Virus record (IMG/VR): IMGVR_UViG_3300018910_000036
Span: 1-64,000 of that record
Source: a virus
Reading direction: 5' to 3' (one strand)
Length of the DNA: 64,000 nucleotides
Under the pieces are notes generated by a model, which was not told the DNA's origin, made no database searches, and saw only the letters and a list, made by a program, of their open reading frames with translations. The translations under genes were made by a program, and so were the position numbers. Shown here piece after piece: positions 56,202 to 63,340 of the stretch. Position 1 is the stretch's first letter. Every line of letters starts with the position of its first letter.

Positions 56202-56408
56202 ATGTGGTATAATATGAATGAAATGGATTTAATTCATGCGTTTAAATCTATGTTAATGGTAGCAAGAGAATACGAACTAAAAATTGATGAGAAGTATGAA
56301 GAATTAGAAAATGTGCTTTTAGAAGAGTATGACTTAGAAGTGGTTCATACGATGGATCACGACATGATGGATAGTATGGAAAACGTGTATCAACTATTAA
56401 ATAAATAA
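56202..56408 (+). CDS. small acidic protein, 68 aa
   Basis: Helical acidic protein (DLIHAFKSMLMVAREYELKI, EELENVLLEEYDLEVVHTM). AAAGAAAG before the first ATG; starts four and seven codons further in are possible. TATAAT inside the start region is probably chance. Unknown. Confidence 0.5.
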   Translation: MWYNMNEMDLIHAFKSMLMVAREYELKIDEKYEELENVLLEEYDLEVVHTMDHDMMDSMENVYQLLNK

Positions 56409-56441
56409 AATGCATATTTTAAACAGAATGGAGAGAGGATC

Positions 56442-56669
56442 ATGTTGAAAAGAGGATATAAAGTAACGAAGGTTAAAAATGAACAAATTGATTATTCAAC
56501 TTTTAAAGAAGACGGTGAAAAATTTAAAAAATGTCCGAAGTGTAGCCGAATAGCTAAAGTTCACGAAAAGGGTGACTATTTATATTATCAGCATGTTGTT
56601 GTTAAAGCATATGGAAATGGAACCTATTTGAATGAATGGTCAAAGGATGAATGTAAATTATTATGGTAG
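56442..56669 (+). CDS. small protein with a CxxC pair, 75 aa
   Basis: KKCPKCSRIAKVHEKGDYLYYQH has one zinc-type CxxC and a His-rich following stretch. GAGAGGA before ATG. Its stop overlaps the start of the next zinc-ribbon gene, so the two are likely cotranslated. Confidence 0.58.
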   Translation: MLKRGYKVTKVKNEQIDYSTFKEDGEKFKKCPKCSRIAKVHEKGDYLYYQHVVVKAYGNGTYLNEWSKDECKLLW

Positions 56670-56845
56670 AAAATACAACAAGTTTAAAAAATTATAAATA
56701 CGGATGTCATCGATGTGAATTTTGCCAAAGTCAAGATTTAAAAAGATTTGATCAATCACTTGCAAAATTAACCGTTTGGACATGCAATAAATGTTCAAGT
56801 ATACATTATTGGAAATGGGACTTATCTATAGATATGTTTCAATAA
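56663..56845 (+). CDS. zinc-ribbon protein, 60 aa
   Basis: Two CxxC pairs (CHRCEFCQSQ; VWTCNKCSSIHYW) fit a small zinc ribbon. Starts seven bases before the stop of the preceding gene. Small zinc proteins of this sort often bind host RNA polymerase or other targets; here this is only possible. Confidence 0.6.
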   Translation: MVENTTSLKNYKYGCHRCEFCQSQDLKRFDQSLAKLTVWTCNKCSSIHYWKWDLSIDMFQ

Positions 56846-56878
56846 AACAACAATTTTACATAGGAGGTAAATGATATT

Positions 56879-57121
56879 ATGAATATTAAAACTCTTTACG
56901 GTGTAGTGTTAAAATCCAATAACGATGGGGAAAGGATGAATAGTTTTTTATCTAAAGATAGTGCGTTAAATGAAGCAGAAAAACTTGTGAACCTTATAAA
57001 ATCAAGTAGTAAAAAAGGTTTTAAGGTTTATCTTTCTGACTTAGAATATGACGAATATAAAAATGTTATATTGTCGGATTCTCTAATAAACAGTAATTCA
57101 GAATTGATTTTTGAAAACTAA
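56879..57121 (+). CDS. hypothetical early protein, 80 aa
   Basis: Beta-alpha protein (MNIKTLYGVVLKSNNDGERM; EAEKLVNLIKSSSKKGFKVY). AGGAGGTAAATG-type site before the ATG. No family. Confidence 0.55.
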   Translation: MNIKTLYGVVLKSNNDGERMNSFLSKDSALNEAEKLVNLIKSSSKKGFKVYLSDLEYDEYKNVILSDSLINSNSELIFEN

Positions 57122-57131
57122 AGAATAAAAC

Positions 57132-57368
57132 ATGAATTTTAAACAAATTAAAAGGGATGCAGTCAAATTGCTTGATCAAATATATGATTGTTTTGTAAGT
57201 GTATATAGAAGAGTACCAAATAAAATGGAATTAAAAATTATTGCAAAGACTTTGCCCGCTGAAATTAAATTCCTTGCTGATCAATGGGGCTGGAATGATA
57301 CAGAAGTAAGGGACAAGGTGCTCTATTGGATAGCACAAATGAAAGCAGAAAGGGAGAACCAAATATGA
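57132..57368 (+). CDS. helical basic protein, 78 aa
   Basis: Helices with DAVKLLDQIYDCFVSVYRRV and TEVRDKVLYWIAQMKAERE. The first codons copy the recurrent ACAAATTAAAAG motif seen in leaders of this region. No clear ribosome site; ends in an ATGA overlap with the next gene. Confidence 0.5.
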   Translation: MNFKQIKRDAVKLLDQIYDCFVSVYRRVPNKMELKIIAKTLPAEIKFLADQWGWNDTEVRDKVLYWIAQMKAERENQI

Positions 57369-57520
57369 AGACTGAAAAAGAATATGCTGTAATGACGCAT
57401 AGGGTATGTACAAAGTGTCAAAAGAAAATGCTTAAAGAGTTAGGAGCGGAATATCCTAAAACTGTGAAGTGTCCGAATGGCTGTATAACAACAAAAGAGC
57501 TTGCTGTCTTTTGTGCATAA
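57365..57520 (+). CDS. small zinc-ribbon protein, 51 aa
   Basis: VCTKCQKKMLKEL and VKCPNGCITTKE provide four cysteines for a ribbon. ATG overlaps the upstream TGA. Third small zinc-binding protein in this stretch. Confidence 0.58.
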   Translation: MKTEKEYAVMTHRVCTKCQKKMLKELGAEYPKTVKCPNGCITTKELAVFCA

Positions 57521-57548
57521 AAAATCTAACTTAAAGGAGCGGCTTTTA

Positions 57549-57761
57549 ATGAACTTACATAACTACCTTTTCCAAGTAACAAGAGAACAAATCAAATCAA
57601 TCTTACTTTCTCCAGAATCCTGTGATATGGTCAAAGAATGGGGAAACCAGGAGCAAGTACTTGATGAACTTACAGAGGGATATTTTAAGTTTAAAAAGGA
57701 ACATCACGGCAACATTAACGAATATATTTCTTGGCGTGTAGAGCCGCCTTATTTTCATTAA
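57549..57761 (+). CDS. small early protein, 70 aa
   Basis: Helical (LFQVTREQIKSILLSPESCD). AAAGGAG ten bases before the ATG; the longer frame upstream has no such site. Unknown. Confidence 0.55.
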   Translation: MNLHNYLFQVTREQIKSILLSPESCDMVKEWGNQEQVLDELTEGYFKFKKEHHGNINEYISWRVEPPYFH

Positions 57762-57784
57762 AACTAATTAAAAGGGTGATTGAA

Positions 57785-58012
57785 ATGGATGCAAAAGAGC
57801 TTAGAGATTACATGAATAACATCAGCACTAGCGAATTGGGGGACATGGCAAAAAAAGCGGCTCAAAGATTATTTAGTACTGTTGATACGACCAACGAAGA
57901 TAATCTAATTATTACAAGTGCAATTGCTAAAAAGGCATTTATTGATGTTTTTGAACTTGAGTACGAATTCCTCTTTGTAAAGGCAGAAACAGACGAAGAC
58001 AAGTTTGAATAA
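57785..58012 (+). CDS. small helical acidic protein, 75 aa
   Basis: MDAKELRDYMNNISTSELGD then an acidic end (KAETDEDKFE). AAAGGGTGATT before the ATG. Last gene before the repeat region and the Cro-like regulator. Unknown. Confidence 0.55.
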   Translation: MDAKELRDYMNNISTSELGDMAKKAAQRLFSTVDTTNEDNLIITSAIAKKAFIDVFELEYEFLFVKAETDEDKFE

Positions 58013-58068
58013 AAACATTATTTTATGAAAAATTCATTTCTGAAGAGGAGGGTTAATACTGAAAAGTG

Positions 58069-58237
58069 TATAACAGCTCTTATCTTTTATTGCGGGCAAA
58101 TTTCGATACGAAAAGGGATTTTTTTAAGATACAACATACCTCACTAAAAAAATTAAAACAGTATAACAGCAGCGGTAAAAAGTTGCGGGCAATTTTTGCA
58201 TAAACGATATAACAGCCAACTTGAAAAATCGCGGGCA
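58069..58237 (+). repeat. three composite direct repeats (iteron-like)
   Basis: Three copies of TATAACAGC, at 58069, 58162 and 58208, each followed exactly 21 bases downstream (start to start) by TTGCGGGCA or TCGCGGGCA at 58090, 58183 and 58229. Spacer sequences differ, so the two boxes are conserved for themselves, two helical turns apart. The whole 297-base gap holds no gene. Suits an origin (iterons), or repeated protein binding sites controlling the Cro-like gene. Confidence 0.7.
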
Positions 58238-58261
58238 TTTTCTGAAATAGGAAAATTTTGA

Positions 58262-58290
58262 TTGACGTTTTTAAATAGTCAAAGTAAAGT
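58262..58290 (+). promoter_or_regulatory. promoter with degenerate SPBRE-like operator, copy 4
   Basis: TTGACG, 17 bases, TAAAGT. Only the second half of the palindrome (AAATAGTC) is well kept. Transcribes the Cro-like gene. Confidence 0.55.
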
Positions 58291-58309
58291 TGTATAAGAG
58301 GTGAGAAAA

Positions 58310-58516
58310 ATGATTAGATCAAATTTAAAGGCTATTGCAGATGAGACAGGAATTTCAATTTCTCGGTTAAGTGCCGAAATAAATCATGGGAAAGAAACTG
58401 TTAGAAAAATGTACAACGATGACATGGAGCGGTTTCCAAGAGAATTGCTTGATAAGCTTTGCAAGCATTTCAACTGTGAACCAGGAGACTTGATAAAATT
58501 CGAAAAAGATGAATAA
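58310..58516 (+). CDS. Cro/C1-type HTH regulator, 68 aa
   Basis: XRE-family helix-turn-helix: [20 protein letters not shown], then [13 protein letters not shown] and a [16 protein letters not shown] segment, the classic ending. ATG behind AGAGGTGAG; a GTG three codons upstream lies inside that site. It lies between two operator-type promoters and the composite repeats, so it is a candidate to bind either. SPbeta YopO is a similar XRE protein, but identity is not shown. Confidence 0.85.
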   Translation: MIRSNLKAIADETGISISRLSAEINHGKETVRKMYNDDMERFPRELLDKLCKHFNCEPGDLIKFEKDE

Positions 58517-58531
58517 ATTTCTAATTGATAG

Positions 58532-58560
58532 TTGACTATTTAAAATAGTCGATATATAAT
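58532..58560 (+). promoter_or_regulatory. promoter with SPBRE-like operator, copy 5
   Basis: TTGACT, 17 bases, TATAAT, with perfect palindrome GACTATTTAAAATAGTC in the spacer: the best match to consensus in the window. Confidence 0.88.
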
Positions 58561-58606
58561 TGAATTATAAGGTTGAACAAATTAAATGGAATGAGGGGAA
58601 ATAAAA

Positions 58607-58879
58607 ATGCCGAAATACAAAATCTACTACGGAGTAGGCGGAACAATTAACGACATCACAAAAGATGATTAAGCTTATGAATATGAAAACTACCAAGAAG
58701 CGTTAAATATTGCTCGACAGCAAGCATGTGAAGCATTTGAAAGCTATGAAAGAATGTGTGGAGTTGCAAGTATAGAAGAAAGAATCGAACAGGATGGGGT
58801 CACAGAGGAAGAAGCTACAGCGGACTACAATGAAGATGTTGAATCATGGATTGAATATGGAGCAGATGAAGTTAAGTAA
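58607..58879 (+). pseudogene. early gene broken by one nonsense codon (codon 22 TAA), 90 codons
   Basis: ATG with GAGGGGAAA. MPKYKIYYGVGGTINDITKD-D is followed by TAA and then, still in frame, AYEYENYQEALNIARQQACE ... to WIEYGADEVK and a stop. Codon use and sequence are protein-like on both sides. A single G-to-T change (GAA to TAA) would explain it. It lies right after the best operator-type promoter, so expression of the first 21 residues may continue. Confidence 0.75.
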
Positions 58880-58922
58880 AACATTTTAAAAAAATACAAT
58901 GGTGGAAAGAGGAGAAGAGAAA

Positions 58923-59126
58923 ATGGCAAAATCAATCGATCAAACTCAAAAAGTGAATTACGGAAAAATTAAAGAAGCAATAACAGCATTTTATCAAAAA
59001 CACAATGCAAGCCTTACAGATGAAATGGGAAAAGAGCTATTTGATATTGTTGATCTAATAGATAAAGAATCAAGCAATGAACAGGATTTAAAGGCTCTAA
59101 TTTATGAAATTGCGGGGAAAATGTAA
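58923..59126 (+). CDS. small helical protein, 67 aa
   Basis: MAKSIDQTQKVNYGKIKEAI, mostly helical. ATG eight bases after GGAG; upstream in-frame ATG lies before it. Its TAA overlaps the next ATG (TAATG). Confidence 0.55.
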   Translation: MAKSIDQTQKVNYGKIKEAITAFYQKHNASLTDEMGKELFDIVDLIDKESSNEQDLKALIYEIAGKM

Positions 59127-59380
59127 TGACAAATCAATTTAATAAATCATTTACAGAGGCATTGGAAGAACTGGTAAGCGGCAAAGCAAGCTTTGCTCAG
59201 GGAGAATTCTTTGAAAAGGGTCTTTATCTTGAATTTGATAAAACAGGAGTATTACAAGAAGTAGACGCAAAAGGGACTTTTCGAAAAAGAATAAATGCGA
59301 TTATTTCCACAGGGATGCTCAAACAAAAATATAAAACATTTAAAGTTGCAAATAAACAAGAAATTGGATTAAAGGACTAA
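59126..59380 (+). CDS. small protein, 84 aa
   Basis: Alpha-beta protein (FTEALEELVSGKASFAQGEF; LEFDKTGVLQEVDAKG; basic helix end). Coupled to the preceding gene by TAATG. Unknown. Confidence 0.55.
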   Translation: MTNQFNKSFTEALEELVSGKASFAQGEFFEKGLYLEFDKTGVLQEVDAKGTFRKRINAIISTGMLKQKYKTFKVANKQEIGLKD

Positions 59381-59390
59381 AAGGGTGATT

Positions 59391-59714
59391 ATGATGACAA
59401 CAAAAGAAAGAGAAGTTGTATTGAATTTATTGAAACGCAAAGGATTTGCTTTAAAGACATATGAAGATCAAGGACTTACATTTTATACAGTTACATATAG
59501 TGATCCTGGGATTGTGAAAGGATTCATTGACAAGTTTTATGAACCATTAGAAGAGGAAGAGGACTTTGACTGTACAGGTATTGAATTCGTTGTTGAGATC
59601 CAAGACGATTTTGAATCCCCTCAATGGTGCTTTACAAATGGACTAGAAAAACATCATATTTTCGATAGCGTGAGTGAATTTGTCAAGTTCGTTGAAGAGC
59701 TGCCGAATATCTGA
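59391..59714 (+). CDS. hypothetical early protein, 107 aa
   Basis: Helix then beta-acidic part (DEEEDFDCTGIEFVVEIQDD-type). Two adjacent ATGs follow AAAGGGTGATT; either may start. Unknown. Confidence 0.55.
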   Translation: MMTTKEREVVLNLLKRKGFALKTYEDQGLTFYTVTYSDPGIVKGFIDKFYEPLEEEEDFDCTGIEFVVEIQDDFESPQWCFTNGLEKHHIFDSVSEFVKFVEELPNI

Positions 59715-59766
59715 ATGAAATCATACTTTTATTAGAAAACAAAACTGAAGAAAGGATGGATGCAAG

Positions 59767-60141
59767 ATGCCAGTATGGAGACATGAGATTAAGGTTAAGC
59801 AATACTTGACACATGAAGATTCGGATCAGGCTGTACATCAATTTGTTACAAACACACTTCCTAAATTGAAATACATTTTAAGAAGAGAAGAAAGACGAAC
59901 TGAAAAAGGGGACAACCGCGCGCTTTATGTTTTGTTTCTAGATGATTTCAAAATGGTTGTTGAGAATTTCGAATGGATTAAAGAATCAATTGAAAATGGT
60001 GAAGATCCTACAGAATATGATTTTAATAGCTGGGTTGATGCTTTAAACGAATATCTAGATTGTCTATACGACATTGGTGATACTGTTACAATTTCAAGGG
60101 ATTCCAGAATTAATGATGAAAAATTTTTGTGGGTTTCTTAA
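59767..60141 (+). CDS. hypothetical early protein, 124 aa
   Basis: Begins MPVWRHEIKVKQYLTHEDSD. Mixed helices and acidic segments, last part beta (DTVTISRDSRINDEKFLWVS). AAAGGATGGATGCAAG before the ATG. Unknown. Confidence 0.58.
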   Translation: MPVWRHEIKVKQYLTHEDSDQAVHQFVTNTLPKLKYILRREERRTEKGDNRALYVLFLDDFKMVVENFEWIKESIENGEDPTEYDFNSWVDALNEYLDCLYDIGDTVTISRDSRINDEKFLWVS

Positions 60142-60168
60142 GTCATTGAAAAAGGGATGATATATCAA

Positions 60169-60477
60169 ATGGAGAACATGGATAACAGCTCAACTTCAGT
60201 CAGATCTTTAATTTTTAGCACGCATGTCGAAAGATTGAAAGAGTTGCTGTTTAAACTGCATGATGGATCAATTACAAAAGAAGAGCTCCGGGAATTATCC
60301 AAGATCCATTTAGAGTGTATGGAAATGACCGCGCATGTGGTTGGGGAAGCAAACGAATTTCTTTTAATGTCTGATTTGCTTCCTGAAGACGATGCTAAAG
60401 AAATGAGTGAGCTGCTACATAAGATCAAGGAAAGCAAAAAGGAAAAGAAAGATTTTTCTGATCAAGAATTAGAATAA
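60169..60477 (+). CDS. helical early protein, 102 aa
   Basis: All-helical (HVERLKELLFKLHDGSITKE; LSKIHLECMEMTAHVVGEA). I start at the second ATG, 12 bases after AAAGGG; the first is inside the site. Unknown. Confidence 0.55.
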   Translation: MENMDNSSTSVRSLIFSTHVERLKELLFKLHDGSITKEELRELSKIHLECMEMTAHVVGEANEFLLMSDLLPEDDAKEMSELLHKIKESKKEKKDFSDQELE

Positions 60478-60511
60478 AACCAGTCTTTTATAAGAAAGTG
60501 AGGAAATTGAA

Positions 60512-60679
60512 ATGTCAGATAAAGAATACCTTTTAACATATAAAAAAAATGGAACAGTTGATTTTGGGTGGTTCGATACCGAGGAAGAGATGAGAGATTT
60601 TTACGAAGAAAATAAAGATATAGAGAAAATTGATAGCGTACGAATCTGGAACGCCGAAGAAATCGATCTATCAAAATAG
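60512..60679 (+). CDS. small protein, 55 aa
   Basis: MSDKEYLLTYKKNGTVDFGW, FDTEEEMRDFYEENKDIEKI and a short beta end. AGTGAGGA site before the ATG. Protein-like composition in an operon of small genes. Confidence 0.52.
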   Translation: MSDKEYLLTYKKNGTVDFGWFDTEEEMRDFYEENKDIEKIDSVRIWNAEEIDLSK

Positions 60680-60709
60680 CAGTAGCTTATTGCTGGGGGA
60701 GAAAATAAT

Positions 60710-60910
60710 ATGGGATATAGCAAAGATTTAGCAATTAATATAGCGAATAAGTGCGCGCAAGAACTTAAATGTAAACATTATGTCGTCCATAACCCTAAAA
60801 CATATAGAGAAATTTTTGACAATACAGGCTTCATAGTGACACAGAATGTAAGCGAAGATGATAAGATATCTGTTGTTTACGAAACGGAACATAAGCACTG
60901 CTTGAGTTAG
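60710..60910 (+). CDS. small protein, 66 aa
   Basis: MGYSKDLAINIANKCAQELK, then HYVVHNPKTYREIFDNTGF and a beta end (KISVVYETEHKHC). GGGGGAG before the ATG. Unknown. Confidence 0.52.
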   Translation: MGYSKDLAINIANKCAQELKCKHYVVHNPKTYREIFDNTGFIVTQNVSEDDKISVVYETEHKHCLS

Positions 60911-60923
60911 AATTCAGATACTA

Positions 60924-61157
60924 ATGAGCTGTTATACATTGGATTATAAAGAGTTAGCTGATGAATATGAAAAAGCAATAAGGAGAAAAGCGAAGAGAAT
61001 ACGAATGGCAAAAGAAAGGCTTAGTATTTTGGCTATGGAAATTCTTCCTGAAATTGAAAGTGAAGAAAATAGAGAATGGGCTAAAAGCTATTTTAGACAC
61101 ATATTTGATTATTTAGAAAAAGGCAATGACGAGGAAAACAATTTATATAATTCTTGA
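60924..61157 (+). CDS. helical basic-acidic protein, 77 aa
   Basis: Helices with ELADEYEKAIRRKAKRIRMA and EENREWAKSYFRHIFDYLE. Weak ribosome site, so likely coupled to the upstream gene. Unknown. Confidence 0.5.
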   Translation: MSCYTLDYKELADEYEKAIRRKAKRIRMAKERLSILAMEILPEIESEENREWAKSYFRHIFDYLEKGNDEENNLYNS

Positions 61158-61192
61158 GTTGATGCTACCCCTTATAGAGATAGGTGATCACT

Positions 61193-61618
61193 ATGAAGCC
61201 AAAATTAATCGGATTAGGAACAAAAAGAAAAGTATATGACATGGGTGATGGAACAGTCATTAAGGTTCAAAACAAAGACTTTGGCTTCTCTGGAGTATAC
61301 TCGAACATTCAAGAAATTTCTTTGTTTAATGAATTTGTAAAAAGAAAAACAATAGAACGGCCATTATTTAATTTAGGTGAAATCATTGATCATCACCCAT
61401 CTGGCTACTGGCTTAGGATGAAGAAATACAGCCAGGAACGAATAGAGTTGATGGATGATTATTTAAGTCAAGTTCTTGATGTTATTCCTATGATGGACGC
61501 TAATGCAGCAAACATTGGAGTTACTGAAGATTCACACATGGTATTGCTTGATTACGAGGGGATAGATTGTAATTGCTTTTTTAAATCCACAAATCCATAT
61601 GTTGCTGGTGTGTTGTGA
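61193..61618 (+). CDS. miniature protein kinase-like protein, 141 aa
   Basis: Kinase-fold landmarks in order: glycine loop region (GLGTKRKVYDMGDG), beta-3 lysine K24 (VIKVQ), E41 or E47 (helix C), W73LRM hinge, catalytic-loop type D102-A-N-A-A-N107-I-G and D120-Y-E-G in the place of DFG. It is very short, lacking most of the C-lobe. ATG after TAGGTGATC. May phosphorylate a host target or be a pseudokinase; fold is inferred from motifs only. Confidence 0.68.
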   Translation: MKPKLIGLGTKRKVYDMGDGTVIKVQNKDFGFSGVYSNIQEISLFNEFVKRKTIERPLFNLGEIIDHHPSGYWLRMKKYSQERIELMDDYLSQVLDVIPMMDANAANIGVTEDSHMVLLDYEGIDCNCFFKSTNPYVAGVL

Positions 61619-61634
61619 TATATATGTGCTTTGA

Positions 61635-61794
61635 TATAACAGCTAACAGTTGAACGAAATCTCTCTAAGATCGTTGAGGAAGTAAAAAACGCGGATTACT
61701 CGAAAATAAAACAAATATCTGAAATATTAGGGCTGGAATTAAAGTGAATCCAGAGTGAAAATCGATATAACAGCGACTTGTTTTTATTGCGGGG
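61635..61794 (+). repeat. two more copies of the composite repeat
   Basis: TATAACAGC at 61635 (second box absent) and at 61766, the latter with TTGCGGGG at 61787, again exactly 21 bases downstream. Same unit as the three copies near 58.1 kb. Confidence 0.7.
61640..61747 (+). pseudogene. small gene remnant, 35 codons
   Basis: Frame without a start codes VERNLSKIVEEVKNADYSKI and then KQISEILGLELK, a protein-like helix (possibly an HTH end). It begins inside a TATAACAGC repeat, so the repeat may mark a recombination joint. Confidence 0.4.
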
Positions 61795-61816
61795 AATTTA
61801 TAAAGGAGAGAAATTG

Positions 61817-62011
61817 ATGAGCATTAAATGGTACGACAATGATACAGACACTTTTTTCGAAGAAGGACATCGGGTTACATGGTTCGGTGATGAAAACGAG
61901 ACTGAAGGGGAACTGAAGATGATTGGGGAAAAGACATTTGCTGTTCAGTGGGAAGACGGAAGTTATATCGAATACCCTAATGATCATCAGGAGGCAATAA
62001 AGAAAATCTAA
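61817..62011 (+). CDS. small beta protein (Tudor/SH3-like), 64 aa
   Basis: MSIKWYDNDTDTFFEEGHRV then TWFGDENETEGELKMIG and FAVQWEDGSYIEYP: a small SH3/Tudor-like barrel pattern. AAAGGAGAG before ATG; the longer upstream frame includes the repeat and is rejected. Confidence 0.62.
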   Translation: MSIKWYDNDTDTFFEEGHRVTWFGDENETEGELKMIGEKTFAVQWEDGSYIEYPNDHQEAIKKI

Positions 62012-62026
62012 AGGAGTGTTCTCTCT

Positions 62027-62233
62027 ATGAAAACATTATGGAACGACACTTTCAGAATTGAGTTGAACATTACACAGTGTGACGCCATGGGAACAGAGAA
62101 GAAAGAAACCGTCTATTTTAAAGGGTCTTTGAAAAATGCTATTTACAGCATAATTAGAGGTAATCGGAAAGGCCATATCTGTGCTAATTTTTATACATCA
62201 GATGGATGCTGGTTGAAGGAAATAATGTTTTAA
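62027..62233 (+). CDS. small protein, 68 aa
   Basis: MKTLWNDTFRIELNITQCD, beta-rich, ending WLKEIMF. AAAGGAGTG before the ATG. Unknown. Confidence 0.58.
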   Translation: MKTLWNDTFRIELNITQCDAMGTEKKETVYFKGSLKNAIYSIIRGNRKGHICANFYTSDGCWLKEIMF

Positions 62234-62270
62234 ATAAAATTACGATTTTAATGAAAAAGAAGGTGAAATC

Positions 62271-62450
62271 ATGATAAAAATCATTTTAAAAAATGGACGA
62301 GAGCTGTTGAATGATCCGGAACTGGGTTTGAATTTAGAATCAAAAGAAGAAATCGAAGAAAACTTGAGTGTAACTGGACGCTATGATTTATGCACCAGTG
62401 ATGAAGGATTTATTTGCTTATCTGCTGATGAGATTGAGGATATCATTTGA
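62271..62450 (+). CDS. small protein, 59 aa, paralogue of a nearby gene
   Basis: MIKIILKNGRELLNDPELGL then TGRYDLCTSDEGFICLSADE. It matches the 61 aa protein 850 bases downstream (LLNDPSIGWNL, TGRYDLYT, RLSANDI), so the two are duplicates. AAGGTGAAATC before ATG. Confidence 0.65.
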   Translation: MIKIILKNGRELLNDPELGLNLESKEEIEENLSVTGRYDLCTSDEGFICLSADEIEDII

Positions 62451-62565
62451 AATAATGATTCAATAAACGACTATTTTAAGAAGAAGTGAGATAGAGGTTT
62501 TTCATGGAATGACTTTGATTAGAATGAAGACATTTGACCGAAAGCCAAGGCGCGAAAGGAGAAAC

Positions 62566-62802
62566 ATGGATTTTAAACTAGTAAAGTATTATGACACTTG
62601 TTGCGATCGTTGCGGGAAATGGGCATCCCATGATATTGGGGCAGGAGCGTTACAGGGAAACAAGGATCGCATAATAAAAATACTCAAGTCACAAGGATGG
62701 AAGCAGATTAAAGGTGAAGTAATATGTGGATTTTGTATTGATGGGGATAGGAGACCTTATTATAATGATGCGCCAAATCCTCATAATGGAGCTAATCAAT
62801 GA
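62566..62802 (+). CDS. zinc-binding small protein, 78 aa
   Basis: Cysteine sets TCCDRCGKWASHD and VICGFCIDGD suggest a treble-clef or ribbon zinc site. AAAGGAG before the ATG; the longer upstream frame lacks one. Unknown. Confidence 0.6.
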   Translation: MDFKLVKYYDTCCDRCGKWASHDIGAGALQGNKDRIIKILKSQGWKQIKGEVICGFCIDGDRRPYYNDAPNPHNGANQ

Positions 62803-62836
62803 CACAATAAAATGACAATTTTAAAGGGTGTTAACT

Positions 62837-63094
62837 ATGAGAGTTAATCGAAATCCGTTAAGGAAAGTAATAGGAACAATACAAGTTAAATTTTCATCTG
62901 ACGCACTATATCCAATACTTATGGAAGTCTATGAATGTGGACATTATGCACCCACAAAACAAGACATAATTGGCGAATACGAAGCAGCAAGAAGAAGATG
63001 TGCGAAATGTGGAAGTGGGAAGCCTCCTCAACTAACAAATTTAGAAATAGAACAGATTAAGAACGGTGAACGATTGTTTAAAATAGAAGAATAG
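62837..63094 (+). CDS. zinc-binding small protein, 85 aa
   Basis: Basic N-terminus, then YECGHYAPTKQDIIGEYEAA and RRRCAKCGSGKP, a C-H...CxxC site. AAAGGGTG before ATG. Second zinc protein in tandem. Confidence 0.6.
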   Translation: MRVNRNPLRKVIGTIQVKFSSDALYPILMEVYECGHYAPTKQDIIGEYEAARRRCAKCGSGKPPQLTNLEIEQIKNGERLFKIEE

Positions 63095-63115
63095 ACCGAA
63101 GAAAGGGCGCTGTGT

Positions 63116-63301
63116 ATGCTACGAATAATTTTGAATTATGACCAGACGCTTTTAAACGATCCTTCAATAGGGTGGAATCTCAGCTCAATACACGCTATCA
63201 ATGAAACTTTAAATGATACAGGAAGATATGATTTGTATACAAAGGAAAACGGGTGGCAGCGTCTTTCTGCTAATGATATTAAGACACTGCAAAAAGTTTA
63301 A
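63116..63301 (+). CDS. small protein, 61 aa, paralogue
   Basis: MLRIILNYDQTLLNDPSIGW, TGRYDLYTKENGWQRLSAND. Clear duplicate of the 59 aa gene upstream (shared LLNDP, TGRYDL, LSA-D). GAAAGGGCGC before the ATG. Confidence 0.63.
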   Translation: MLRIILNYDQTLLNDPSIGWNLSSIHAINETLNDTGRYDLYTKENGWQRLSANDIKTLQKV

Positions 63302-63340
63302 ATAAAACAACTCTTTTAACGAAAGAGAGAGGAAAGGTTT

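Noticed and set aside
58069-58237. CRISPR array
   Set aside because: Only three units, irregular unit spacing (93 and 46 bases), two separate short boxes instead of one palindromic repeat, no cas genes.
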